Shown piece after piece: positions 6,619-14,678 of a DNA stretch of 15,372 nucleotides (the stretch's first letter is position 1; the number at the start of each line of letters is the position of its first letter). The stretch spans positions 1-15,372 of the forward strand of contig JBJXHH010000032.1 in NCBI GenBank assembly GCA_046160675.1. Direction: 5' to 3'. A program made the translations under genes and the position numbers. Origin of the DNA: JACMJP01 sp046160675 (GTDB lineage: Bacteria; Bacteroidota; Bacteroidia; Chitinophagales; BACL12). The notes under the pieces are model-generated. The model saw only the letters and a program-made list of their open reading frames with translations. It ran no database searches and had not been told where the DNA came from.

Positions 6619-9195
6619 ATGCATCCGTCAAAGCGAATTTACTTACTCATTTTTACTTTGGCGATAATTTTTTCTATTCAGCAACCGAAAATTTTTGCAC
6701 AAGCTACAGACCAACCGCATATTATTTTTATCATTTTAGATGATCTGAATGATTATGTAGAAGGATTTAACGGTCATCCCCAGGTGCAAACTCCATATAT
6801 AAAAACGATAGCTGAAAATGGAACCTCTTTTACCCGGGCGTATTGTCCGTCGCCTCAATGTGGGCCTTCCCGCATGAGTATGTTTACGGGCAAAGATGCC
6901 GGATATACGAATATTTATACAAATACAGATATAATCTGTAACAGCTTCAGAGATAATTTCACTGCAGAATTGGGCAATGAAGAAGTAATAACGCTGCCAC
7001 AGTTTTTGAAAGATAGTGCCGGCTATTTTACCTATGGTATTAATAAAATTTTTCATTGTCATGAAGATTATCCTGATTTTGATTCACTCAATACAGATGT
7101 TTGTAACAGAGCATTTTCATGGAACAAACTTTTACCTTTTCCGGGCGGCGAAAATCATACAGTTTCGCTTGTGGGACAAGAAGTGGATGATGGAGTAGCA
7201 GGATTGAATTACGCCCCGATTGCCAATAGTTGGGAAGACTCCATGTATGATTACCTGGCAATAGATTCAGCTATTGGTTTCTTAGATGCCTTTATTTCTG
7301 ACAATTCAATTGCCTGTAATAAGCCGTTGTTTCTTGCTGTAGGTTTTCGTCGGCCGCATAACCCTTTATTCATTCCTGAAAAATATTTTACTACAGATTA
7401 TTTTTCTGACTTCTACGAAATTCCTTTTGATAAACCCTATAATGACCCACCGAATGCTTTCCCCTTTAACGGTGTAATTGTTCCCCCTCAGCCTGCTGAT
7501 GGTGCATACAGTGATCTATATGATTTACCTGAGGGAGGAGTAGGGCAAGTGCTTGCGTTGGAAACCGGTGTTCATGACAATATGCTTCAGGAAGCGAATG
7601 GATATTGGGGAGAATTACCAGATATTGATCCTGCACTTACAAATGATGAACGCCTGGAGGTTATTCAAAAATCTATCAGGGCTAATGCAGTGCTTGCTTA
7701 TTTGGCTGCTATAAAATTTGCAGATGCACAAATAGGAAGACTATACGATTTTCTACTTGCGAATCCGGATTTTCTAAACAATTCAATTATCATTATAACA
7801 AGCGACAATGGGTATTCACTCGATGAGAAAAAGCATTGGCGCAAGGGGACACTTTGGGAGACAGATATTCGCATCCCTCTTATTATTTCTGATATGCGCA
7901 ATATTGACCAAAAAGTTTGTGAAAAACCTGTGAGCCTTACTGATCTATATCCTACTTTGGTAGATATGCTTGAACTCAACCCTCCCAAGTTCTCAGATGG
8001 TTCCGAATATCTTGATGGTCGTAGCCTGGTTCCACTCATGAATAATCCGGGACTGAGTTGGCCGCATCCTGTACTTGTTTCTTACAGGAACAAGCCAATG
8101 AACGAAGGGCATTGTTTCCCTCAGTATACGGTTAGAGATAGCAGGTTCCATTATATTTATTATACCAGCAATGATAGTGTATACGGGCTGGATTCCACCT
8201 GCAATGAACTGAATAATATTATAGAGAAGGAGTTTTATGAAGTAGGTAAAAACTATGAAGTTGACCCAAACGAATGGAACAACCTCGTGAGTGATGCCGA
8301 TTACCTTCCGGCAATTCAATACTTGCAACAATGGCTGCCAAATGGTGAAATGTACTTGCAATCAGCTTACGAAGCAGTCATACAAAACAATGACAACACT
8401 TGTTTGTACGAGCAAAGCGACAGCCTGTTTTTAGTTACAGATTTGTTTGATACCAGCGGCAATTTTGTTACAGACATAAGTGCTTATACTTTGGAATGGA
8501 CAAATAATATTACTACAGATGTTTTTTATGGGAATGCAATTATGTTTCCAATGAGTTTAATACCTGACGAACAATTTGAGAACGAACAAAGAATTATATT
8601 TTACCTGCATGTGTTTGATGCTGAAGGCAGAAATGTGGGATTTGATCTTCAATATTATTTCATGAACCCGGCAGAAAATTTACCGGAGGTTAGTTTTTCA
8701 GCAGAGATGATTAATGGAAATACTACAGTTTCGATAACTGATTTCACTATATCAGGAACATACAATTCTACCTGGTGGGATTTTGGAGATGGAACAATTG
8801 TTTATGATCTCATACCGGCCCCGCATATTTATCTATTGCCAGGTAATTATACAATCACCAATTATGTTCAATATGGAAATGATGTAAACTGTATTATTTC
8901 TTATAATCAATCAGTTACTGTAACAAACACAAACCCTTCCGATCTTCCATTAAACTTGTATCCAAATCCGGCTCAAAGCAACCTTACCGTGTCCATGAAT
9001 CAGTATGATGCTATAGTGTTTATTGAGGTATTTGATGTGCTTGGCAGGAAACATTTTGAAATCGCAATTGATAGTAGTTTGCTTATACAAGGTTCATATA
9101 CCTTAGATATTTCAGCTTTACAAAATGGGCAGTACATTCTTAAATGCGTAACAGGCAATGAGATTTATATCGGAAAATTCATCATATTGCGGTAG
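6619..9195 (+). CDS. Secreted sulfatase, iduronate-2-sulfatase-like, with PKD and T9SS sorting domain (second paralogue)
   Basis: This 858-residue protein is a paralogue of the sulfatase at 3241-5751, with the same domain order. A signal peptide (about 1-27, MHPSKR charged start, IFA-Q cleavage) precedes the sulfatase domain (about 33-580). Metal ligands are D41 and D42; the formylglycine motif is CGPSR at 81-85. NKIFH (K143, H146), PH at 246-247, metal pair D396-N397 and K409 in HWRKG follow. The Asn at the last metal position, where the paralogue has His, is an accepted variant (arylsulfatase A also uses Asn). A PKD domain lies at about 690-770 (WDFGDG at 720-725) and a T9SS type A sorting domain at about 778-858 (YPNPAQS, then a LGR turn and an LDISALQNGQY block). 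The FGE gene begins 61 bases downstream, so the pair are probably co-expressed. The substrate is unknown. Confidence 0.9.
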   Translation: MHPSKRIYLLIFTLAIIFSIQQPKIFAQATDQPHIIFIILDDLNDYVEGFNGHPQVQTPYIKTIAENGTSFTRAYCPSPQCGPSRMSMFTGKDAGYTNIYTNTDIICNSFRDNFTAELGNEEVITLPQFLKDSAGYFTYGINKIFHCHEDYPDFDSLNTDVCNRAFSWNKLLPFPGGENHTVSLVGQEVDDGVAGLNYAPIANSWEDSMYDYLAIDSAIGFLDAFISDNSIACNKPLFLAVGFRRPHNPLFIPEKYFTTDYFSDFYEIPFDKPYNDPPNAFPFNGVIVPPQPADGAYSDLYDLPEGGVGQVLALETGVHDNMLQEANGYWGELPDIDPALTNDERLEVIQKSIRANAVLAYLAAIKFADAQIGRLYDFLLANPDFLNNSIIIITSDNGYSLDEKKHWRKGTLWETDIRIPLIISDMRNIDQKVCEKPVSLTDLYPTLVDMLELNPPKFSDGSEYLDGRSLVPLMNNPGLSWPHPVLVSYRNKPMNEGHCFPQYTVRDSRFHYIYYTSNDSVYGLDSTCNELNNIIEKEFYEVGKNYEVDPNEWNNLVSDADYLPAIQYLQQWLPNGEMYLQSAYEAVIQNNDNTCLYEQSDSLFLVTDLFDTSGNFVTDISAYTLEWTNNITTDVFYGNAIMFPMSLIPDEQFENEQRIIFYLHVFDAEGRNVGFDLQYYFMNPAENLPEVSFSAEMINGNTTVSITDFTISGTYNSTWWDFGDGTIVYDLIPAPHIYLLPGNYTITNYVQYGNDVNCIISYNQSVTVTNTNPSDLPLNLYPNPAQSNLTVSMNQYDAIVFIEVFDVLGRKHFEIAIDSSLLIQGSYTLDISALQNGQYILKCVTGNEIYIGKFIILR

Positions 9196-9230
9196 TAAAA
9201 TTTCCATTCAGAATAAGAATATGAACTTTT

Positions 9231-9238
9231 TAGTTTTG
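9231..9238 (+). promoter_or_regulatory. Bacteroidota -7 box upstream of FGE gene
   Basis: TAGTTTTG fits TAnnTTTG and lies 18 bases before the chosen ATG at 9257, in the short gap after the sulfatase. No TTTG -33 element is visible at the expected spacing. It could give the maturation enzyme expression independent of the upstream sulfatase, and it supports the 9257 start over the ATG at 9221, which lies upstream of the box. Confidence 0.35.
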
Positions 9239-9256
9239 TATCATATTAGAACTGGT

Positions 9257-10153
9257 ATGCAAGAAAGAAAGGCTCATATCCTCATTTTTTTTTCTTTATT
9301 ATTAATCGCTTCATGCAGCGCATCTGTTTCAAAAAGCAGTGAAAATAGTTCTCATGAAAATGAATTTGAGGGGATGATACTTGTTCAGGGAGGTGAAGCA
9401 ACTTTTGGAAATTACCAGGGTTTTACAGGAGAACAACCCGAATTTAGTATGAGAGTAAATGCTTTTTACCTCGACGAGCATGAAGTAACCGTTTCGAAAT
9501 TTAGAAAATTTATTGAAGAAACTGGTTTCAAAACAGAGGCGGAAAAGTTTGGTGATGCAGGAGTTTTTGATCTTGACAAAAAAGTTTGGTATCTGCATAA
9601 AAATGCTACCTGGCATCATCCGCTAGGTCCTGATGGGCCCGCTGCACTTGATGACCACCCTGTTACCCAGGTATCATGGAATGACGCAGTTGCATATTGC
9701 CGCTGGGTGGGTAAAAGATTACCTACTGAATTCGAGTTTGAATATGCTTCCCGTAAAGCATCAACACAGCCCCAACTTTATAATTGGGGGGATGCTCTGG
9801 TGGAAAATGATAAGTACATGGCAAACACCTGGCAGGGAAAATTCCCTGATATCAATCTTCAAAAAGATGGTTATTTATATACCTCCGCCGTTGGTACATT
9901 CGGAAAAAACGCCCTCGGTTTTGAAGACTTGGGAGGAAATGTATGGGAATGGACAGCCAGCTGGTATCAACCCTATGATAATGTTATAGCTGGAATAAAT
10001 GACTCTTCGGCCAATCTGCGTACAATTAAAGGCGGATCTTTTATGTGTGATACTTCTTTTTGTTGCGGCTACCGTATTTCTGCAAGAAATGGCACTTCAC
10101 CTGAAACCTCCTTGTTTCATATAGGTTTTCGCTGTGCTGTTGATGTAAAATAG
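9257..10153 (+). CDS. Lipoprotein formylglycine-generating enzyme (SUMF1/FGE), sulfatase maturation
   Basis: The 298-residue product should oxidise the Cys of a CxPSR sulfatase motif to formylglycine, the catalytic residue of type I sulfatases. A lipoprotein signal (MQERKAHILIF..., lipobox IASC with Cys20) is followed by a FGE-sulfatase domain (about 40-298). The key evidence is GGSFMCDTSFCCGYR near the C-terminus: C264 and C269 have the C-x4-C spacing of the catalytic, copper-binding pair of true FGE (Cys336/Cys341 in human SUMF1). The ending HIGFRCAVD also matches SUMF1. Other family blocks are HPVTQVSWNDAVAYCRW, KRLPTEFEFEYASR and LGGNVWEWT. I chose ATG 9257 because it gives a proper signal peptide; ATG 9221 is an alternative. 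GldJ/GldK share the fold but are not expected to have this Cys pair. Lipid anchoring implies action outside the cytoplasm (inference), on sulfatases already moved through Sec. Confidence 0.88.
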   Translation: MQERKAHILIFFSLLLIASCSASVSKSSENSSHENEFEGMILVQGGEATFGNYQGFTGEQPEFSMRVNAFYLDEHEVTVSKFRKFIEETGFKTEAEKFGDAGVFDLDKKVWYLHKNATWHHPLGPDGPAALDDHPVTQVSWNDAVAYCRWVGKRLPTEFEFEYASRKASTQPQLYNWGDALVENDKYMANTWQGKFPDINLQKDGYLYTSAVGTFGKNALGFEDLGGNVWEWTASWYQPYDNVIAGINDSSANLRTIKGGSFMCDTSFCCGYRISARNGTSPETSLFHIGFRCAVDVK

Positions 10154-10187
10154 ACCTCAAACACCTTTCTGCTATTTGACAAAATGC

Positions 10188-10213
10188 TGACAGTGGGGCT
10201 GTTAATTTTATGT
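10188..10213 (+). terminator. Possible weak terminator after FGE gene
   Basis: TGACAG (10188-10193) and CTGTTA (10199-10204) can form a 6-bp stem with one G-U pair around a 5-base TGGGG loop, followed by ATTTTATGT. It is short and its T run is broken, so this is a weak candidate for the end of the sulfatase-FGE transcript. Confidence 0.25.
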
Positions 10214-10231
10214 GCATATCAGATTTTTTAG

Positions 10232-10239
10232 TAATTTTG
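10232..10239 (+). promoter_or_regulatory. Bacteroidota -7 box upstream of PorP/SprF gene
   Basis: TAATTTTG is an exact TAnnTTTG match, ending 20 bases before the ATG at 10260. The -33 region lacks a TTTG. Together with the possible terminator just upstream, it suggests that the PorP/SprF gene is transcribed separately from the sulfatase-FGE pair. Confidence 0.45.
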
Positions 10240-10259
10240 AAAACCAAGAGCAGCAATTT

Positions 10260-11270
10260 ATGAAGAAATACATAATCGGCGTTTTGCTTGGCATAGTTGT
10301 AACTTCAACACAAGCCCAGGATATACATTTTTCGCAATTCGGTGCCGCACCGCTTATACTCAATCCAGCACTCTCAGGGTTAAGCAACTGTACATACAGA
10401 GCATCTTTGAATTACAGGAATCAATGGGCAAGTATAGCAGGACCTTCCTCTTATCAAACTTATGCTGCTTCTTTCGATATTGGTTTATTCCGTGAATCTC
10501 TGAATTACAGTATGTTGGGTTTGGGCTTAATGGTCTTTAATGATGTTTCCGCTGATGGCGCTTTGAATAACTTAACATTGATGGGAAGTCTAGCGTACCA
10601 TCAAAACCTGGGTGGAAGGGGAGATCACTACCTCTCTCTTGGAGCACAAGGCGGCCTGGTTCAAAAAAGTGTAGACATAAATAAACTGGTTTTTGAAAGT
10701 ATGATCGGTTCAAACGGTGTTGACCCGACCATTGCCAGCGGAGAATATTTTGATGATAATATCAGCTACTTTGATATGAATGTCGGAGCAAATATCCGCT
10801 CACGATTTGGTAATCACTTTGCCATTCAACTCGGCGCAGCATACCATCATCTTGCAGAACCAACAGAATCTTTTTATGATGATGTGAGTAATAAACTCAA
10901 CGCCCGATATACAGCCTATGCAAGTATTAAAGCCGGGTGGGATAAGTTTGTAATTATTCCTTCAGGGATATATATGCTGCAAACTGAAGAAAGCAATGAA
11001 GAAATTACAGTAGGCGGAACTTTAGGTTTCAGCTTGGAAGAAGGTGTTTCATTTCTTTATCTTGGGGGACATTACAGGATGGATGATGCAATTATTCCAA
11101 GCCTTGGAATTGATTATAATAACATCCAATTTGGGATAAGCTATGATGTTACAAACTCAGAGTTGGGCACAATTAACGGCAACCGTGGTGGGCTTGAACT
11201 TTCACTCATCTTCACAGGTTGTTTAACTCACGAATCAAAATACACAATTGATTGCCCCAGATTTATGTAA
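10260..11270 (+). CDS. PorP/SprF family type IX secretion membrane protein
   Basis: This 336-residue outer-membrane beta-barrel protein has a signal peptide (MKKYIIGVLLGIVVTSTQAQ, cut after TQA). The mature N-terminus DIHFSQFGAAPLILNPALSG is the hallmark of the PorP/SprF family. A Tyr/Gly-rich alternating pattern follows, with NYRNQW near mature residue 40 as in the family. Members such as SprF in Flavobacterium assist export or surface attachment of specific T9SS substrates, and many genomes carry several paralogues, each usually next to a large adhesin with a type B C-terminal domain. No such adhesin is adjacent here; the nearest T9SS clients are the two sulfatases with type A domains. Whether it serves them is inference. 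I used ATG 10260 because it gives the signal peptide; the frame extends 48 bases further upstream. A strong terminator follows. Confidence 0.88.
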   Translation: MKKYIIGVLLGIVVTSTQAQDIHFSQFGAAPLILNPALSGLSNCTYRASLNYRNQWASIAGPSSYQTYAASFDIGLFRESLNYSMLGLGLMVFNDVSADGALNNLTLMGSLAYHQNLGGRGDHYLSLGAQGGLVQKSVDINKLVFESMIGSNGVDPTIASGEYFDDNISYFDMNVGANIRSRFGNHFAIQLGAAYHHLAEPTESFYDDVSNKLNARYTAYASIKAGWDKFVIIPSGIYMLQTEESNEEITVGGTLGFSLEEGVSFLYLGGHYRMDDAIIPSLGIDYNNIQFGISYDVTNSELGTINGNRGGLELSLIFTGCLTHESKYTIDCPRFM

Positions 11271-11293
11271 AAAATATTTGAAGTTTATTAATT

Positions 11294-11325
11294 AACGCTA
11301 TCAAATATGATGGCGTTTTTTTTTT
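11294..11325 (+). terminator. Strong intrinsic terminator of PorP/SprF gene
   Basis: AACGCTATCA (11294-11303) pairs with TGATGGCGTT (11308-11317), a 10-bp stem with one G-U pair and an AATA loop, followed by an uninterrupted run of ten Ts (11316-11325). It lies 23 bases after the porP/sprF stop, between convergent genes. There is no matching A run on the left side, so it serves mainly the plus strand. Confidence 0.85.
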
Positions 11326-11345
11326 ATTATCAGCGAAGAAAAATA

Positions 11346-11990
11346 TTAAATTAACCTTTCATTTATCGCTTTTGCAACAGCTTCAGTCATACTGGCAACA
11401 TGCAGTTTTTCATAAATGCCTTTTATATGTGATCGAACAGTATCATAACTGATGAATAAATCAGCAGAAACTGATTTAAGACTTTTACCTTGTACTAATA
11501 AATCGAGAACTTCTTTTTCTCGCCTACTTAGTTGGTAATCTTCCTTAGCAATTACACCGGATTGGGTGTTTTGCTGAAACAACTGTAAAACTTTTGCTGC
11601 TATTTGCGGCGTCATCGGGGCGCCTCCTTCTGACACTTCTTTTACCGCCTCCAGAATGCCATTCGGAGGGGTACTCTTTAGCAAGTAGCCTGATGCACCG
11701 AAACAGATGGAATAAAATATTTTGTCATCATCAGCAAAAGCAGTAAGCATTAAAATTTTTTTATGAGGAAACTGAGGTTTTATCATTTTCACGGCGTTAA
11801 TTCCCGAAACTTCGGGCATCTCAATATCCATCAGTATCACATCGGGATTTGCTTGCTCTACGTCTTTCAGCACATTCCTGGCATCCTCAAAAGCCCCCGC
11901 AAATTCAAAAGCAGGGTTAGCTTTTATAATAACAGAAATAGCATCTCTTACTTTTTTATGATCATCAAAAACACAAACACGAATTGGCAT
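11346..11990 (-). CDS. NarL/FixJ-type response regulator
   Basis: This 214-residue protein has a receiver domain (about 3-120) and a LuxR-type helix-turn-helix (about 150-214). Receiver residues are intact: acidic D9/D10, phospho-acceptor D55 (LMDIEMP), T83 and K105. The HTH opens with LSRREKEVLDLL (154-165) and has its recognition helix near SYDTVRSHIKGIY (181-193). Phosphorylation by the upstream histidine kinase should switch DNA binding, as in NarL/DegU-type systems. It lies 67 bases after the kinase stop and is presumably co-transcribed, with a small hairpin between them. Target genes are unknown; the two unknown proteins upstream in the same run are obvious candidates. The gene ends convergently with porP/sprF. 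Confidence 0.92.
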   Translation of the reverse strand: MPIRVCVFDDHKKVRDAISVIIKANPAFEFAGAFEDARNVLKDVEQANPDVILMDIEMPEVSGINAVKMIKPQFPHKKILMLTAFADDDKIFYSICFGASGYLLKSTPPNGILEAVKEVSEGGAPMTPQIAAKVLQLFQQNTQSGVIAKEDYQLSRREKEVLDLLVQGKSLKSVSADLFISYDTVRSHIKGIYEKLHVASMTEAVAKAINERLI

Positions 11991-12038
11991 AATCTAAAGT
12001 TTAGGGGTGTAAAGTTGAATGATAAATCTCACTTGCAC

Positions 12039-12058
12039 AATCACCATTAGTGGTGATT
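12039..12058 (-). other. Perfect 8-bp inverted repeat between kinase and regulator genes
   Basis: AATCACCA (12039-12046) and TGGTGATT (12051-12058) are exact inverted copies with a 4-base loop. The repeat begins inside the histidine kinase stop codon. No T run follows on the minus strand, so it is not a classic terminator. It could be an mRNA processing or stability hairpin, or a dyad bound by the regulator. Confidence 0.45.
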
Positions 12059-13986
12059 TATACTGCGATGTTATAGATCACCTCAATTTGAGTTCCTTCC
12101 CCGAGTTGTGATAACATGCTGAAGTCAGCAGCGATTTCGCCGGCCCTGCGTTTCATATTTTTCAGCCCATTGCCTTCTTTTTCACCATGCATTTCAAAAC
12201 CAGTTCCGTTGTCGCTGATCTTTGAGATGATATTTTTCTCATTGCGAATGATCTCCATCTTTACTAATGTAGCATTTGAATATTTTGCTGCATTATTAAT
12301 TGCTTCTTTATAGATCATAAATAAATTATGTCGCACTTCCATCGGCATATTTATATCTTCCAGGTGATCGGGGGCAGAAAACTGCAACTGGATATTTTTT
12401 GATTGCAGGATGCGATGGGCGAATGATTTTGAACGCTGTATGATCTTTTCAAAATTATCATTTTTGGGGTTGATGGCCCATACCAGGTCACTCATGTGAT
12501 CCATCAGCTCCCTTGAAGTTGAGGCGATCTCAGTAAGCAGGTTATTCGCTTCTTCAAAATCTTTGTTCTCCACCTGCATTTTCACTACATCGCTGTACAT
12601 GCTGATACTGCTTAGGGCGGCGCCAATATCATCATGCAAGTCGCTGCTGATGCGGGTTCTGTCCTGCGCAAGTTTTTTCTGGTACTCTATCTTTTTGCGC
12701 AGTTGTCGGCGGTTAAAGAGCAGCAAAAGGATGATGATGCTTGCAATGGCTGAACCGATTATAATCTTAAGGATAAGTTCCTTTTGTTTTTGTTTCAGTA
12801 AGATTTCCTGCTTTTCTTTTTCTGACTTCGTTTCAATAAACTGTGTTTGAATATCTGCGTAACTGCGTATCTGTTTGTCAGTGGATTCTCGCAGGGTGGA
12901 ATCATATTGAATAGCTTCAACATAATATTTTGAAGCTAGTGCAGGGTTGTTGTTTTGTAAATAGTAGTCTCCAATGTAAGGATAATTTTCTGCTAGCTGC
13001 TCAATATTACCTTCCTTAAGTGCAAGTTGTGAACTTTCTAATAAATACTTCAGGCATTCAGAAAACTTCTTTTGTTCCATACACAGGATGCCAAGATTAC
13101 TCAGCGCAGTACTTTTTCCCCTGTTATTACCGGCGGCCTCATAAAATTGAATTGCATTTTTGTAATAATACATTGCACTATCTGGCTGATCTAAGGCTTG
13201 ATAATTCAGACCAGCATTATTATAGGCAACTGCCATTACATAATGATCTAAAGCTTCAGTTTTAGATTTTTCTATCACCTTGTCTATAAATAAAAGGGAG
13301 GAGTCATACTGGCGCATGGAGTAATAACCTGATCCGAGGTTGTTATAGATTTTAAAAATCTCAATAGTATCTGTTAAGTGTAAACTTTCCCAAATATGAA
13401 GAGCCTGCATGTAAAACCCTATCGCTTTTCGGAAGTTGAGAAATTTATCATGAGTTACCCCCATGTTCATCAAATATTTCGCTTCATCAATATAACTCTT
13501 TATAGAGTCTGCAATCAGGATGGACTTGTTATGATAATAGATGGAAGAATCATACACTGCTGAATCTTTATACGTAACTCCTATCATCGAGTACGACTTT
13601 GCAATAAGTTGTGCGCTGTCAGTCTTCAATCGGTAAAAAAGGCTTTTCCTGTAATTTTCAAGAGCACTTTTGTAATTTTCATGGGCTTTTTCATAAAACC
13701 CAAGTTTACTATACCCTTCTCCCAGTCCTACAAAGTAGTTTATTTTTTCAGACTCAGTTATTACAATTTCAGCATAATATTTTAAAGAGTCTTTATTTGC
13801 ATTCCTGAAACTCCAGCTTACTTCATTTAAAGAATCAATATAATGTGTAATTGAATCTTTTTCATAAACAGAAGTACTGGAAGGAGAGAATGAATTTTCG
13901 CAAGAAAAAATACAAAGTATACCGATTGTCAATACAAATAATATTGACAGCATGTTGCTGCTTTGGATTTTTTTTACAAGAGGCAA
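12058..13986 (-). CDS. TPR-containing sensor histidine kinase (DegS/NarX type)
   Basis: This protein of up to 642 residues senses through an extracytoplasmic TPR domain. An N-terminal hydrophobic segment (about 12-28) ends in IFSC, a possible lipobox with Cys29. TPR-like helical repeats span about 60-365, with motifs such as NNLGSGYYSMRQYDSS and NLGILCMEQKKFSECL. A coiled coil (about 375-405) and a transmembrane helix (about 407-424) lead to a HisKA_3 dimerisation domain, RISSDLHDDIG with H451, and an HATPase (EAINNAAKYS N-box, SDNGTGF and GNGLKNM G-boxes). This class pairs with NarL-type regulators, and one follows directly. The start is uncertain: TTG 13986 gives a positively charged n-region (PLVKK), while ATG 13953 gives a signal peptide with no charge. 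If Cys29 is lipidated, the sensor domain is tethered at both ends, which is unusual. The gene lies 44 bases after the upstream unknown gene. Confidence 0.88.
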   Translation of the reverse strand: MPLVKKIQSSNMLSILFVLTIGILCIFSCENSFSPSSTSVYEKDSITHYIDSLNEVSWSFRNANKDSLKYYAEIVITESEKINYFVGLGEGYSKLGFYEKAHENYKSALENYRKSLFYRLKTDSAQLIAKSYSMIGVTYKDSAVYDSSIYYHNKSILIADSIKSYIDEAKYLMNMGVTHDKFLNFRKAIGFYMQALHIWESLHLTDTIEIFKIYNNLGSGYYSMRQYDSSLLFIDKVIEKSKTEALDHYVMAVAYNNAGLNYQALDQPDSAMYYYKNAIQFYEAAGNNRGKSTALSNLGILCMEQKKFSECLKYLLESSQLALKEGNIEQLAENYPYIGDYYLQNNNPALASKYYVEAIQYDSTLRESTDKQIRSYADIQTQFIETKSEKEKQEILLKQKQKELILKIIIGSAIASIIILLLLFNRRQLRKKIEYQKKLAQDRTRISSDLHDDIGAALSSISMYSDVVKMQVENKDFEEANNLLTEIASTSRELMDHMSDLVWAINPKNDNFEKIIQRSKSFAHRILQSKNIQLQFSAPDHLEDINMPMEVRHNLFMIYKEAINNAAKYSNATLVKMEIIRNEKNIISKISDNGTGFEMHGEKEGNGLKNMKRRAGEIAADFSMLSQLGEGTQIEVIYNIAV

Positions 13987-14030
13987 TGGATTAGTTTAAA
14001 TGTAATGATTTAAAATTACAAAAATTCGTC

Positions 14031-14666
14031 TCAGGGACTGTCAGCATCATTTTGATCTGTAGTTCCTTTTCCTTTTGTAACTGTCTTAGTTGCATCTCGT
14101 ATTTGTACTTCAACAAATGGATAGGCTCCATAATTGGCGAGGTTATAGGAACGCTCATAGTCGCCACCTGTACCCCCATTCATGTCATAGTACAGTATTA
14201 CTTTATTTTGACCAGGCATTTGTTGTATAGAGGTTGGGTTTGAGGGAATTTGTTCCGATAATCCATTTACCCTGAAAAAAACATCTTTGCTGCCACCTGC
14301 GGGATTGTTTCTTATCCAGCACATAGGTTTATTTGGGTTAGCGGAGAAACCGCTCATGTTCATGTGTACAACATTCATCCCTTTTAAAGCAGGAACAGCA
14401 CCTGAAGTATATATTTCAATTTTAACTTCACTTTGACTGGTATAACCACTCGCTGAATTTAAAACCAAATCACGGCTCATGATACCGCCTGAACCAGCTA
14501 TAAGTTGATATTTTACAAGAAGTTGCTGGCTGTTAACCGGATTTACCTGTGATGATACAAACATCAGGTCAAAATTTCCGATTCCACCTGAACAGTTTAC
14601 CATACTAGTAATAATTTTGGGGTTTGCATTTTCATTTGCCCAGATATAAGGTTTGAATGGTTCCAT
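14031..14666 (-). CDS. Protein of unknown function, tandem paralogue A (two repeat units, conserved C-terminal tail)
   Basis: I do not recognise this 211-residue protein. It has no signal peptide, lipobox or membrane segment. It seems built of two units: residues 5-108 beginning KPYIWANE, and 113-200 beginning KPMCWIRN. Each holds a Gly-rich turn (AGSGG at 57-61, GGTGG at 164-168) followed by a V-x-(I/V) strand (VKIEI 81-85, VEVQI 185-189). The alternating hydrophobic pattern suggests beta sandwiches or a beta-rich fold (inference). The tail VEVQIR...TKGKGTTDQNDADS (185-210) is nearly identical to that of the neighbouring paralogue, although their codons differ. A linker SGFSANPNKP (105-114) also has a counterpart there. 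Only two cysteines are present. ATG 14666 gives an N-terminus (M-x3-KPY) matching the paralogue, supporting this start. It lies 42 bases after the paralogue and 44 before the kinase. Confidence 0.75.
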   Translation of the reverse strand: MEPFKPYIWANENANPKIITSMVNCSGGIGNFDLMFVSSQVNPVNSQQLLVKYQLIAGSGGIMSRDLVLNSASGYTSQSEVKIEIYTSGAVPALKGMNVVHMNMSGFSANPNKPMCWIRNNPAGGSKDVFFRVNGLSEQIPSNPTSIQQMPGQNKVILYYDMNGGTGGDYERSYNLANYGAYPFVEVQIRDATKTVTKGKGTTDQNDADSP

Positions 14667-14678
14667 TTTTATAAGTTT

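Noticed and set aside
6736..7062. Open frames opposite or inside the sulfatase genes
   Set aside because: They lie wholly within well-supported coding sequence, show no recognisable motifs and have compositions typical of shadow frames. The same applies to similar frames inside holB, xth, the kinase and the FGE gene.
9257..10153. GldJ or GldK identity for the SUMF1-like lipoprotein
   Set aside because: GldJ and GldK share the fold and a lipoprotein signal, but this protein has the SUMF1 C-x4-C catalytic pair, the GFRCAVD ending and a sulfatase neighbour, so a true FGE fits better.
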